In this document: positions 23,700 through 31,293 of the stretch, one piece after another | Numbering within the stretch: the first letter of the stretch is position 1 | How the letters are laid out: every line of letters starts with the position of its first letter | Assembly (NCBI GenBank): GCA_959606065.1 | Contig: CAUHHV010000008.1 | Span: forward strand, 1-64,000 | Direction of reading: 5' to 3' | DNA from: an uncultured Collinsella sp. | Lineage (GTDB): Bacteria > Actinomycetota > Coriobacteriia > Coriobacteriales > Coriobacteriaceae | DNA length: 64,000 nt | The notes under the pieces: generated by a model | Database searches by the model: none | Seen by the model: only the letters and a program-made list of their open reading frames with translations | What the model was told of the DNA's origin: nothing | Translations under genes and position numbers: made by a program

Positions 23700-25355
23700 T
23701 TACTTGATGAACGGGTTCAGCCTTGCCGCCAGCGGATCGAGCTTGTACATGGTTGCAAAGCACTCACGACCATAATCGGAGTCATTGTTCCAGCTACCCT
23801 GGTCGACGTCGTACTCTGCATCCAGACGAATCCACTCCTCTGGCTTGTTCTTCTCGTGCTTGCTGCAGAAGTAGCGCTGGTACTCGACCTCGTGCTCAAA
23901 CTCAAACTCGGCATCCGAACCGCGGCCGGCATACTCGTCGACCGACGTCAGGTTGCCGTGGTCGTCATAGTAAAACTCCGCATAGCCGCCGCGCTCGGAA
24001 TCGATCCTGTCGAGCTTTCCGTCGCTGTACGAATAATCCACCGCGGCATACGAGTTCAGCGAGCCGTAATCGTTGCCGTGCGAGTCGTAGGCCACAGGCG
24101 AGATACTCGATATGTTGCCGTCCTTGTCATACTCGTAGCCAGCGGTGATCGTCCACCTGGTGCCCACGGTGTCGCCCTGACAGTCCAGCGTAAAGGACGT
24201 CACGCGATCCTTGTCGTATCCGTACGAATACACGACCGTCCGAGGATTGCCCGGGCTGGTATCGGTGTCGGTCACCATGTTGCCGTCCTGGTAGACATAT
24301 GTGCTCGCACTCTCGCCGTAACCCGCATGGGTCGTCTTGTTGATCAGGTTTCCGTCCGCGTCGTAGGTAAACGTCGTGGTGCTCGACGAATCGCTAATGT
24401 CGGCATCGCAGTCGATGCGCGTGACGTTACCGTCAGCGTCGTACGTAAACGTGTTGACGTTCTCGTAACCGCCCGCCAGATCTTCCTCAATCTCAGAGAT
24501 ACGATGCAACTCATCGTGCTCGACGCTGTAGCTTACGCCGCCACCTTGCTTGACGGCAGACGTGAAGCCCGTGACGTAACCGTTCTCGTCACGCTCGATC
24601 TCGTAGATATCGCCGTACGCATCGCTTTTATCGGTGCCTTCATAGGACATCGGCAGCCACAGCTCGTCAAGCTGTGTGTCCTTAATGCCGGTAATCTTCG
24701 TATCCTGCGGCAGCGCCAACGTGGCGAGCTTCTTTTTGCCCGAAAAATCGATGCTTTTAAGGTTTTCGGCATTTTTGAGGTCGAGCTTCTCGATGTTGTC
24801 GCAACCGTCCAGATTGGCGACGGTGACATTACTCGCCGAGTTAAGCTCGACGGTCTTAAGGTCGCCGCAGCCCGAAAGATCCAGGTTGACGAGTTTGTCC
24901 CCGCCATTTTCCACACTGGTAACGTTGGGGAACACCTTGCCCAGGCCCTGCGTCGACGTGATGCCGTCCAGCTCGACCGACGTCACCGCCTTGGCCTCGT
25001 CGCGTGAGATGCGGCCGTCACCGTTAGTGTCGTACTTGGTCGAGACAAGCGCACGCATGCCGCTATCCGGGAAGGTTTTCTCATCGATTGGGGTGGTCGC
25101 GATCTGGGTGAAGTAGAACAGCGCTCCTCCGCCGACACCCGCCGCCACGGCAAGCACCGCGGCAAGGGCGATGAGGGGCTTCTTGGAACGCTTGCGCCGC
25201 GCGGGCTGCTGCACGGGCACGTATTGCTGGGGAGCGGGCGCGGCAGGCTGGGGTTGCTGCGTGGCCGCGACCTGGTCGGGTGCTACGGGCGCGCCGCAGA
25301 CGGGGCAAAAGAGGGCGTCGTCGACAAGCGGCGTGCCACACGAGCGACAAAACAT
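23700..25355 (-). CDS. Zinc-ribbon, membrane-anchored protein with LRR-like and YD-type repeats
   Basis: A 551-residue mosaic protein. Residues 1-25 are a double zinc knuckle (CRSCGTPL, CPVCGAPV), then a Pro/Gln-rich linker, a basic patch and a membrane helix at about 60-82. Next come a calcium-loop-like DTNGDGRISRDE and a leucine-rich stretch with LxLxxC/N spacing. At least four YD-like repeats follow (YDADGNVTRID, YDADGNLINKT, YDKDGNISSIS, YDDHGNLTSVD). It probably displays a repeat domain outside the cell. ATG 25353-25355 has AAGGAG 7 bases upstream. I do not know a characterised equivalent. Confidence 0.8.
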   Translation of the reverse strand: MFCRSCGTPLVDDALFCPVCGAPVAPDQVAATQQPQPAAPAPQQYVPVQQPARRKRSKKPLIALAAVLAVAAGVGGGALFYFTQIATTPIDEKTFPDSGMRALVSTKYDTNGDGRISRDEAKAVTSVELDGITSTQGLGKVFPNVTSVENGGDKLVNLDLSGCGDLKTVELNSASNVTVANLDGCDNIEKLDLKNAENLKSIDFSGKKKLATLALPQDTKITGIKDTQLDELWLPMSYEGTDKSDAYGDIYEIERDENGYVTGFTSAVKQGGGVSYSVEHDELHRISEIEEDLAGGYENVNTFTYDADGNVTRIDCDADISDSSSTTTFTYDADGNLINKTTHAGYGESASTYVYQDGNMVTDTDTSPGNPRTVVYSYGYDKDRVTSFTLDCQGDTVGTRWTITAGYEYDKDGNISSISPVAYDSHGNDYGSLNSYAAVDYSYSDGKLDRIDSERGGYAEFYYDDHGNLTSVDEYAGRGSDAEFEFEHEVEYQRYFCSKHEKNKPEEWIRLDAEYDVDQGSWNNDSDYGRECFATMYKLDPLAARLNPFIK

Positions 25356-25481
25356 GGCGGGCTCCTTTCGGTTCATTCCTTCCACCCTGAAGGTAAACCC
25401 AAAAATGCAGCCCTTGTTGCGCAACATTCAGCCCAAACCACCGCAAAGGGACGCAGTTCACAGGTGCCTTTGTGTTAGTTC

Positions 25482-25516
25482 GAACACTTGTTCTATACGT
25501 ACACATGTTCTATAGT
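25482..25516 (+). promoter_or_regulatory. hicAB promoter with two SOS-box-like sites
   Basis: TTGTTC (25488-25493) and TATAGT (25511-25516) are 17 bp apart. GAACACTTGTTC (25482-25493) fits the actinobacterial LexA core GAAC-N4-GTTC exactly and covers the -35 box. GTACACATGTTC (25499-25510) differs by one base and fills the spacer. This suggests LexA-type repression (inference). Confidence 0.55.
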
Positions 25517-25541
25517 AAGGGTGCTTGCATCGGACTTAAAT

Positions 25542-25562
25542 TGCAACTAGGATATAGTTGCA
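25542..25562 (+). promoter_or_regulatory. Inverted repeat upstream of hicA
   Basis: TGCAACTA-ggata-TAGTTGCA, 15 bp before the hicA start and downstream of the promoter. A possible antitoxin operator or mRNA hairpin. Confidence 0.5.
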
Positions 25563-25576
25563 GAATGTGAGGCGGG

Positions 25577-25840
25577 ATGACTCGGACCGATAAACTCATC
25601 GCCCAACTGCTTAGCTGCCCTTCGACGTATCGGTATACCGATTTTTTAAAAGTCATGGCTTCATATGGCTTTGAAATGGACAACAAAGGCAAGACATCCG
25701 GATCGCGCGTTCGCTTTTACAGGCCATCAGATGGCAGGATGTTCGTAATGCACGCGCCACATCCATCTGACGAATTGACAGCGGGGACCATTCGAAACAT
25801 CGTTCGATTTCTGCAGGATGTCGGAGGTAGTCATGAGTAA
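25577..25840 (+). CDS. hicA: HicA-family toxin
   Basis: An 87-residue mRNA-interferase-type toxin with a double-stranded-RNA-binding-like fold. It belongs to the longer HicA subfamily with the pattern KGKTSGSRVRF near residue 37 and MHAPHPSDEL near 58. In this subfamily Arg stands where classical HicA has the catalytic His of GSHH, and the HxPHP region holds the histidines. It overlaps hicB by 8 bp (ATGAGTAA). ATG at 25577 has GAGGCGGG upstream. Activity is untested. Confidence 0.82.
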   Translation: MTRTDKLIAQLLSCPSTYRYTDFLKVMASYGFEMDNKGKTSGSRVRFYRPSDGRMFVMHAPHPSDELTAGTIRNIVRFLQDVGGSHE

Positions 25841-26162
25841 CGTTTTGGCATACAAGGGTTATTTCGCCCCGGTCGAGTTCGATGCCGAACAGCATGTGCT
25901 AACAGGTATGGTCGCCGGCATTAGGGACGCAATCGTATTTGAGGGCTCCACGGCTGACGGAGTTGAGCAATGCTTCCACGACGCCGTCGACGATTACCTT
26001 GAGTTTTGCGCCGAGCAGGGCAAGGAACCCGAACGGGCTTTCAAAGGCTCGTTCAACGTAAGAACGGGTTCCGAACTCCACAAGCAGGCAGCGCTGGCAG
26101 CGGCAAAGAAGGGTGAGTCACTCAATAAGTTTGTGACCGAAGCAATCGCTGCTGCGCTATAG
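25833..26162 (+). CDS. hicB: HicB-family antitoxin
   Basis: A 109-residue antitoxin. The N-terminal part is the partly degraded RNase-H-like HicB fold (YKGYFAPVEFD, GIRDAIVFEG, F/VDDYLEFC). The C-terminal part (GSFNVRTGSELHKQAALAA, SLNKFVTEAI) is an Arc/ribbon-helix-helix DNA-binding domain. I chose ATG 25833 after GGAGG; an earlier in-frame start at 25818 is less likely. Order toxin then antitoxin with overlapping ends is typical. Confidence 0.86.
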   Translation: MSNVLAYKGYFAPVEFDAEQHVLTGMVAGIRDAIVFEGSTADGVEQCFHDAVDDYLEFCAEQGKEPERAFKGSFNVRTGSELHKQAALAAAKKGESLNKFVTEAIAAAL

Positions 26163-26171
26163 CGTTAACGC

Positions 26172-26220
26172 ATGGGCCCAAACCACCACAAAGGGGACAG
26201 GCGCCTTTGTGGTGGTTTTG
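26172..26220. repeat. GGGACAG-type hairpin, copy 2
   Basis: Arms CCCAAACCACCACAAAGG and its near-perfect complement flank ggacaggcg. It sits 10 bp after hicB and could act as its terminator. Nearly the same hairpin recurs at 43829-43868. Confidence 0.75.
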
Positions 26221-26245
26221 GGCTGTCATTATCGCGTTTGCCCAG

Positions 26246-26291
26246 ATAAAACCTGCCAAAATAAACCTGTCCCTTTTTGGCAGGTTTGGGA
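26246..26291. repeat. GGGACAG-type hairpin, copy 3
   Basis: AACCTGCCAAAA and TTTTGGCAGGTT arms around TAAACCTGTCCCT, 27 bp from copy 2. The same stem in opposite orientation recurs at 36427-36470. Confidence 0.7.
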
Positions 26292-26303
26292 GAGGAAGCC
26301 GGG

Positions 26304-26900
26304 ATGGACAAGGCTGAGTTGCGGCGGGCGGTGATTGCTCGGCGCGATGCTCTTGATTTGGACTTGCGGGCGGCGAAGTCTGCTGATATCTGTGCGCGGC
26401 TGGTTGAGCTGCTAGGCCGCTTGGATGCCGCGGCGCCGCACACCGTTGCCGTCTATGCCGCGATGGGTTCCGAAGTCGACCCAGCCGCGTTTGCCGCGGC
26501 TGCCGCCAAACGCGGCTGGCGCGTGGCCTATCCGTGCATGCTCTCGGCAACAGACGCCGCAGCTTGTGGCCAGCGCATGTGCATGCGGGCAGTCGCGGCT
26601 GGAGACGCGGCCGCGGCCCCGTTTATCGCCCACCCCACGCGTACCTTTGCGGCCACGGACATCGACAGCGTCCGCTTCCCCATTGTGCCTGCCGAGGCTC
26701 TCAACATGATCGTCGTGCCGCTCGTAGCCTTCGACCACGCCGGCGCGCGCCTGGGCTACGGCGGCGGCTGCTACGACCGCTACCTGACCATGCTCTCGCC
26801 CGCATGCCAAATCGTCGGTATCGCCTTTGACGAGCAGCGTGTCGATCACGTTCCCACCGATGTCCACGACCTGCCGCTACCCCACATCATCAGCGCCTAA
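26304..26900 (+). CDS. 5-formyltetrahydrofolate cyclo-ligase
   Basis: A 198-residue cytosolic enzyme that converts 5-formyl-THF to 5,10-methenyl-THF using ATP, salvaging folate. It begins MDKAELRRAVIARRDAL, has the YAAMGSEVD segment, and near the C-terminus the hallmark GYGGGCYDRYL. Length is normal. The ATG at 26304 follows AGAGGAAG; a start at 26277 lies inside the preceding hairpin and is unlikely. Flanked by hicAB and convergent metA. Confidence 0.92.
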   Translation: MDKAELRRAVIARRDALDLDLRAAKSADICARLVELLGRLDAAAPHTVAVYAAMGSEVDPAAFAAAAAKRGWRVAYPCMLSATDAAACGQRMCMRAVAAGDAAAAPFIAHPTRTFAATDIDSVRFPIVPAEALNMIVVPLVAFDHAGARLGYGGGCYDRYLTMLSPACQIVGIAFDEQRVDHVPTDVHDLPLPHIISA

Positions 26901-26924
26901 CGGCTGGCGCACCTCCCGACAGGC

Positions 26925-27851
26925 CTAGTGCTCTTCGCCGGCGCGGGCCAGGTCGTAGGGTGTGGTCTGGTAGACGTAGTAGTTGAGCCAATTGGTGTAG
27001 AACAGCTGAGCCTGGCTGCGCCAGACGTTACGCGGCTCGGCGGTGGGGTCGTCGTTCGGGAAGTAATGCGCCGGCACCTGAGGGTTGAGGCCGCGCTTAA
27101 CGTCGCGCTCGTACTCCAGACGCAACGTGTCGGTATCGTACTCGGGATGGCCAAAGACAAAGAAGCGACGGCTGTCGGTCGACTTGACAATGTACAGGCC
27201 TACCTCGTCGGACACGGCCACGACTTCAAGCTGCGGCTCGGCCTCCACGTCCTCGCGACGCACATCGGTGTTGCGCGAATGCACGGCATAGAAACGGTCA
27301 TCGAAGCCGCGGACCAGCGGGCTTTGCGGCTTCACCAGATAATGCTCGAACACGCCGCTCGCCTTTGCCGGCAGGTCGTGCTTCTGGATACCGTAGTGAT
27401 GGTAGAGCCCCGCCTGTGCGCCCCAACAAATATGCAACGTAGAGTGCACGTGCGTGGTGGACCAATCCATGATCTGGCAGAGCTCGGGCCAGTAGTCGAC
27501 CTCCTCGAACGGCATCTGCTCCACCGGCGCGCCCGTGATGATCAGGCCGTCATAGTGGATGTCGCGGATGTCGTCGAACGTGCGGTAGAACGTCTCCAGG
27601 TGGCCGGCACTCACGTGCGTGGCCTCGTGCGTTTTGGTGCGCAGCAGGTCCACCTCCACCTGCAGCGGCGTGTTGGAGAGTTTGCGCATGATCTGCGTCT
27701 CGGTGGCGATCTTGGTGGGCATGAGGTTGAGGATGAGCACGCGCAGCGGACGGATGTCCTGGTGCAGCGCGCGGTACTCGGTCATGACAAAGATGTTCTC
27801 GCTCTCGAGCTGCGCGGCGGCAGGGAGGGCGTCGGGGATGCGAATGGGCAT
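26925..27851 (-). CDS. metA: Homoserine O-acetyltransferase, MetA family
   Basis: A 308-residue enzyme that activates homoserine for methionine synthesis. The nucleophile Cys142 lies in HICWGAQAG, and the His/Glu pair in FGHPEYD. Residue 111 (GAPVE) is Glu. In this family Glu at 111 goes with acetyl-CoA use and Gly with succinyl-CoA, so O-acetyl-homoserine is the expected product. AAGGAG lies 6 bases before the ATG. No SAM riboswitch is visible in the roughly 170-bp upstream gap. Confidence 0.94.
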   Translation of the reverse strand: MPIRIPDALPAAAQLESENIFVMTEYRALHQDIRPLRVLILNLMPTKIATETQIMRKLSNTPLQVEVDLLRTKTHEATHVSAGHLETFYRTFDDIRDIHYDGLIITGAPVEQMPFEEVDYWPELCQIMDWSTTHVHSTLHICWGAQAGLYHHYGIQKHDLPAKASGVFEHYLVKPQSPLVRGFDDRFYAVHSRNTDVRREDVEAEPQLEVVAVSDEVGLYIVKSTDSRRFFVFGHPEYDTDTLRLEYERDVKRGLNPQVPAHYFPNDDPTAEPRNVWRSQAQLFYTNWLNYYVYQTTPYDLARAGEEH

Positions 27852-27950
27852 GGATGCTCCTTACGAGTCAGTTGCAGCTATGGTACAACGAGCGGCCCCA
27901 TCCGCGCGAGCACATCGCCCGGCGATGTCGCCAGCGGCCCAAATCACTCC

Positions 27951-27993
27951 AAAAGTAGAGATTAAAGCATGTCCCAAAAATCTACTTCGCTTT
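27951..27993. repeat. Imperfect palindrome between metA and the dehydrogenase
   Basis: AAAAGTAGA / TCTACTT arms with loop words GCATGTCC and AAAAA. It resembles the hairpin at 23401-23442 in arms (GTAGAT/ATCTAC) and loop (CATG). It may be a remnant of the same repeat. Confidence 0.4.
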
Positions 27994-28062
27994 AGCCTAG
28001 CAAAGTGACGGCAGGAGGCTACAATGGTTCGACGCGAGAAACTCGGCCGAAAGGATACATAT

Positions 28063-29040
28063 ATGTACCAGACGCGTAAGATCGGTGTGGTCGGCCAGGG
28101 CCACGTAGGAGCACATGTCGCCAACAGCCTGCTCATGCAGGGCATTGCCGATGAGCTGTACCTGTGCGATATCAACGAGACCAAGGTGACATCCGAGGTC
28201 CAGGACCTGCGCGACTCCCTTTCGTTTGTCCCGTACAACACCAAGATCGTCAACTGCTACGACCACTACGAGGAGCTGGCCTGCTGCGACGTCATCGTCA
28301 ACGCTGCCGGCAAGGTCGCGCTGGCCGCCGGCAACCGCGACGGTGAGCTGTTCTTTACCACCGACGCCGCCCGCACCTTTGCCAAGCGCATCGTCGACGC
28401 CGGCTTTGACGGCATCTTCGTGAGCATCTCCAACCCCTGCGACGTCGTGTGCACCGAGCTGTGGCACCTGACCGGCTACGATCCCAAGAAGATCATCGGC
28501 TCGGGCTGCGGTCTGGACTCCGCCCGCCTGCGCACCGAGATCTCCAAGAAGGTCGGTGTGAGCCCCAAGTCCATCGACGCCTACATGATCGGCGAGCATG
28601 GCTTTAGCCAGCTGGCCGCCTTTAAGGCCGCAACCATCGCCGGCAAGAGCCTCAACGAGCTTCAGGCCGAAAACCCCGACAAGTACGCCTTTGACCACAT
28701 GGAGGTCGAGGAGCTAGCGCGCAAGGGCGGCTATGTGACCTACCAGGGCAAGCAGTGCACCGAGTACGCCGTCGCCAACTCCGCTGCGCGTGTCTGCGCC
28801 GCCGTGCTGCACAACGAGCATGCCGTGCTTTCGGCCTCCACGCTCATGACCGGCCAGTATGGCGAGGAGGGCATCTTCACCTCCCTGCCGTGCGTGATCG
28901 GCGCCGAGGGCGTCGAGGAGGTCTACACGCTCGACCTTTCCGAGCACGAGCTCGAGGGCTTCCACAAGAGCTGCCAGCACATTCGCGACAACATCGCCCA
29001 GCTCGACTGGTGGGATGCCGAGGCCTACGACGCAAAGTAG
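28063..29040 (+). CDS. L-lactate / L-2-hydroxyacid dehydrogenase family protein
   Basis: A 325-residue NAD-dependent dehydrogenase of the LDH/MDH superfamily. The Rossmann loop is GQGHVGAHVANSL, NAAGK follows at about 86, SNPCDVVC at about 122, and the catalytic His in IGEHGFSQ at about 181. GEHGFSQ differs from the usual GEHGDS of LDH and is closer to L-2-hydroxyisocaproate dehydrogenases, so substrate is uncertain. ATG 28063 has AAAGGA upstream. Likely fermentative reduction of a 2-oxoacid. Ends in a strong terminator. Confidence 0.88.
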   Translation: MYQTRKIGVVGQGHVGAHVANSLLMQGIADELYLCDINETKVTSEVQDLRDSLSFVPYNTKIVNCYDHYEELACCDVIVNAAGKVALAAGNRDGELFFTTDAARTFAKRIVDAGFDGIFVSISNPCDVVCTELWHLTGYDPKKIIGSGCGLDSARLRTEISKKVGVSPKSIDAYMIGEHGFSQLAAFKAATIAGKSLNELQAENPDKYAFDHMEVEELARKGGYVTYQGKQCTEYAVANSAARVCAAVLHNEHAVLSASTLMTGQYGEEGIFTSLPCVIGAEGVEEVYTLDLSEHELEGFHKSCQHIRDNIAQLDWWDAEAYDAK

Positions 29041-29086
29041 TTCGCCGGTTGACGCGGCAACTCGCTCATAACGGACGCAATGCAGG

Positions 29087-29126
29087 GCGGGCCGTGCCGG
29101 AAATCCCCGGCACGGCCCGCTTTTTT
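29087..29126 (+). terminator. Terminator of the dehydrogenase gene
   Basis: Fourteen-base perfect arms GCGGGCCGTGCCGG / CCGGCACGGCCCGC with loop AAATCC followed by TTTTTT. Confidence 0.93.
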
Positions 29127-29191
29127 GGCTCACGCGACACGCTCGCAGATTCAGGTCTAATACTTTTCCCGCAAAGTGAGCGAGCAAAATC

Positions 29192-29293
29192 GGACCCCCG
29201 AAGCATCGACACTTTTCAGCTGCTATTTCCTGCGGTTTCATCGAGATTTTCCTGCGGTTTTGGCGCCAAAAAGTGCGGATGCTTCAGGGGTCC
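29192..29293. repeat. MITE-like element with 25-bp terminal inverted repeats
   Basis: Arms 29192-29216 (starting GGACCCCCGAAGCATC) and 29269-29293 are inverted with three mismatches. The 52-bp interior holds TTTCCTGCGGTTT twice. No coding capacity. The rest of the 29041-29422 gap shows only terminator-like hairpins. Confidence 0.65.
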
Positions 29294-29364
29294 AAAATAG
29301 GTCGTTCACTTCTGGGGAAAGTATTTGACTTCGTTATCAGACAGCTGGGACGGGGTGCCGCGAC

Positions 29365-29398
29365 GCAAACGGGACCCTCGTTTGGTGAAGGCCCCGTC
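29365..29398 (-). terminator. Possible terminator of the SIS gene at 29423
   Basis: Imperfect minus-strand hairpin ACGGG...CCCGT followed by TTTG, 25 bp after the stop. Confidence 0.4.
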
Positions 29399-29422
29399 GT
29401 AAAAGATTGCTTTCCCAGCTAC

Positions 29423-30391
29423 TTAGTACTGCTCGATGCCCATGTAGCGACGAACCTCGGGGCTGTGGTCGAACACCTTGCCGCGAGCGGCGCGCAGCTC
29501 GCGGCTCATCGCGTAGAAGAAGATCGGCTCTAGGAACGAACGCACGCTGGCGGGCACCTCACCCACGCCGTACTCGAGCGCATCGAGCACCATGACCGTA
29601 TCGGTATGCGTGTTGAGGAATGCGAGCGCCCGCTCCTCCATGGGGCGGCACTCACCCGATCCGAGCTGTACAAAGTAGAACACGCCGGGCTCGGTGGCTT
29701 CGAACGGGCCGTGGAAGTACTCGCCGGAGTGGATGTAGCAGCAGTGCTGCCACTGCATCTCCATGAGCGAGCAGATGGCCATGGCGTAGGTCTGGCTAAA
29801 GTTGGGGCCGGATCCCAGGATGTAGAAGAACTCGTGCTGCTGGCAGAGCTCGGCAAAGCGATCGCCCAGCTCGGCATTAACCTTCTCGCGGGCAGCGGGC
29901 AACAGCGCATCCATCTGCTTAAGGCCGGCGTACATATCGGCGAGCGCCTCGTAACCCTCCTGCTGGTGGAGCAGTTCGGCGGCGATCAGAGCGCCGATGC
30001 CCTGCGGCACCTCGGCCTGCGACACGCCCTCGCCCCAAGGGTAGACCCAGGTGGTCCACTTGCCGTTATCAATCTTGGAGCCCTCGCAGTCTGTCATGGC
30101 CACGACCTCGGCGCCGGCTGCCAGCGCCATCTCGCAACCGTCGACGACCTCCTGCGTATTGCCGCTGTGGCTGCAGGCGATGACGAGTGACTTCGGCCCT
30201 AGGCTCTTGGGGGCCATCAGGCAAAACTCGCGCGCTGTGTAGACCGTCGAGGTAAACGTGGTGGCCTCGCGCTTGAGCAGTTCGTTAGCCGGCATGAGGT
30301 CGATCATCGAACCGCCGCAGGCGATCCAAAAGACATTCTCGACCTTGCCCTTGCGCTCGATGATTTCCTGAATCAGATCGTGTGCGTTCAC
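29423..30391 (-). CDS. SIS-domain sugar-phosphate deglycase/isomerase, FrlB-like
   Basis: A 322-residue two-SIS protein with ACGGSMID at about 24, CSHSGNTQE at about 73, GSGPNFSQTYAMA at about 193, the EYFHGPFE motif (Glu224, His227) and C-terminal RRYMGIEQY. It starts at GTG 30389-30391 with AGGAGG nine bases before. It is not linked to a PTS gene but lies 144 bp downstream of a GntR/UTRA gene. The gap holds two copies of GTTCTATGTTGTTCTAT. Substrate unknown; probably an Amadori or amino-sugar phosphate. Confidence 0.87.
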   Translation of the reverse strand: MNAHDLIQEIIERKGKVENVFWIACGGSMIDLMPANELLKREATTFTSTVYTAREFCLMAPKSLGPKSLVIACSHSGNTQEVVDGCEMALAAGAEVVAMTDCEGSKIDNGKWTTWVYPWGEGVSQAEVPQGIGALIAAELLHQQEGYEALADMYAGLKQMDALLPAAREKVNAELGDRFAELCQQHEFFYILGSGPNFSQTYAMAICSLMEMQWQHCCYIHSGEYFHGPFEATEPGVFYFVQLGSGECRPMEERALAFLNTHTDTVMVLDALEYGVGEVPASVRSFLEPIFFYAMSRELRAARGKVFDHSPEVRRYMGIEQY

Positions 30392-30447
30392 GGTGACGCT
30401 CCTCCTTGTGTGGCGGCTTTGGACGACGGCAGCTCGTACCTGCAGTC

Positions 30448-30464
30448 GTTCTATGTTGTTCTAT
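30448..30464 (-). promoter_or_regulatory. GTTCTATGTTGTTCTAT operator, site 1
   Basis: This 17-bp word occurs here and, identically, at 30510-30526. It contains GTTCTAT twice as direct repeats. It lies 57 bp before the SIS start. Confidence 0.65.
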
Positions 30465-30509
30465 TTATAGCATGCAAGCAGGTGCCCGTGAAGTCATTTC
30501 AGCAAATTT

Positions 30510-30526
30510 GTTCTATGTTGTTCTAT
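30510..30526 (-). promoter_or_regulatory. GTTCTATGTTGTTCTAT operator, site 2
   Basis: Exact second copy, 62 bp from site 1 and 9 bp after the GntR stop. Six helical turns separate the sites, compatible with looping or cooperative binding. Confidence 0.65.
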
Positions 30527-30535
30527 CTATGGACG

Positions 30536-31291
30536 TTAGATGTCGAACACGTAGCGCGAGCCCACGATCTTTTGGCGCCCGAGCAGCAGGGGCCGCCCGT
30601 CCGCATCGGTAAAGTACGCCTCCATATAGAAGAGCGGCTCGCCGACCGGCACCTCCAGCAGCGGGGCCGCCTGAGCATCGGCAAGCGCAATCTCCACGGT
30701 GCAGGGATCGGACTTGAGCGGCGCGCGGCCCGAATGCTCTGCAACGAGCGCAAAGATGGAATTGTCCGTGAGGTCCTTGTCGGCAAGCGTCTGCAGGTAG
30801 GGATGGTCGGCCAGCACAAAAGAGTTGTTCTCGAGCATGACGGGCACGCCATCTGCCGTGCGCACGCGCTCGACTACGATGAGCTCGCAGCCGGGCTCCA
30901 CGCCAAAGAACGCCGCGTCCTCGCGCGTCGCCGCGACCACCGTGCGCGACACCAGGCGCGCTCCGGCAACCATGTCGTTGGCAGCGCAACCCTCGGAAAA
31001 GCTCTGAACGTCACCCTTCTGGCGAATCTTGCGCTTGAGCTTGGGAGCGCACACAAAAGTGCCCCTCCCCTGTTGGCGGTTGAGATACCCCGCGCGCGAC
31101 AGCTCCTCGATGGCGCGGCGCACGGTGATGCGCCCCACGCCGTAAGACTTCGCGAGCTCCATCTCGGAAGGAATGCGCGAGCCGGCCGCATACACGCCGC
31201 GCGCGATCTCGCCCTTCAGGTCGTCCATGACCTGCTGGTACAGCGGTACGGCGGATACGCCAGCGCGGTCGGTTTTATCGTCGGTTGCCAT
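30536..31291 (-). CDS. GntR/HutC-family regulator (UTRA domain)
   Basis: A 251-residue regulator: winged helix in residues 15-85 (IPSEMELAKSYGVGRITVRRA, wing GRGTFV), UTRA domain to the end (MLENNSFVLADHPYL, GRQKIVGSRYVFDI). It begins 2 bp after recQ ends, so it may be co-transcribed with recQ. It precedes the SIS gene at 29423 and probably controls it through the paired GTTCTATGTTGTTCTAT sites. Confidence 0.9.
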   Translation of the reverse strand: MATDDKTDRAGVSAVPLYQQVMDDLKGEIARGVYAAGSRIPSEMELAKSYGVGRITVRRAIEELSRAGYLNRQQGRGTFVCAPKLKRKIRQKGDVQSFSEGCAANDMVAGARLVSRTVVAATREDAAFFGVEPGCELIVVERVRTADGVPVMLENNSFVLADHPYLQTLADKDLTDNSIFALVAEHSGRAPLKSDPCTVEIALADAQAAPLLEVPVGEPLFYMEAYFTDADGRPLLLGRQKIVGSRYVFDI

Positions 31292-31293
31292 CG

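Noticed and set aside
25577..25840. HicA inactivated by loss of the catalytic His
   Set aside because: The GSR form is, as far as I recall, the normal pattern of a HicA subfamily and other conserved histidines (HAPHP) are present, so inactivity cannot be claimed.
27852..28062. SAM riboswitch or T-box upstream of metA
   Set aside because: I could not find the kink-turn and conserved core of SAM riboswitches or a T-box sequence; only a weak palindrome is visible.
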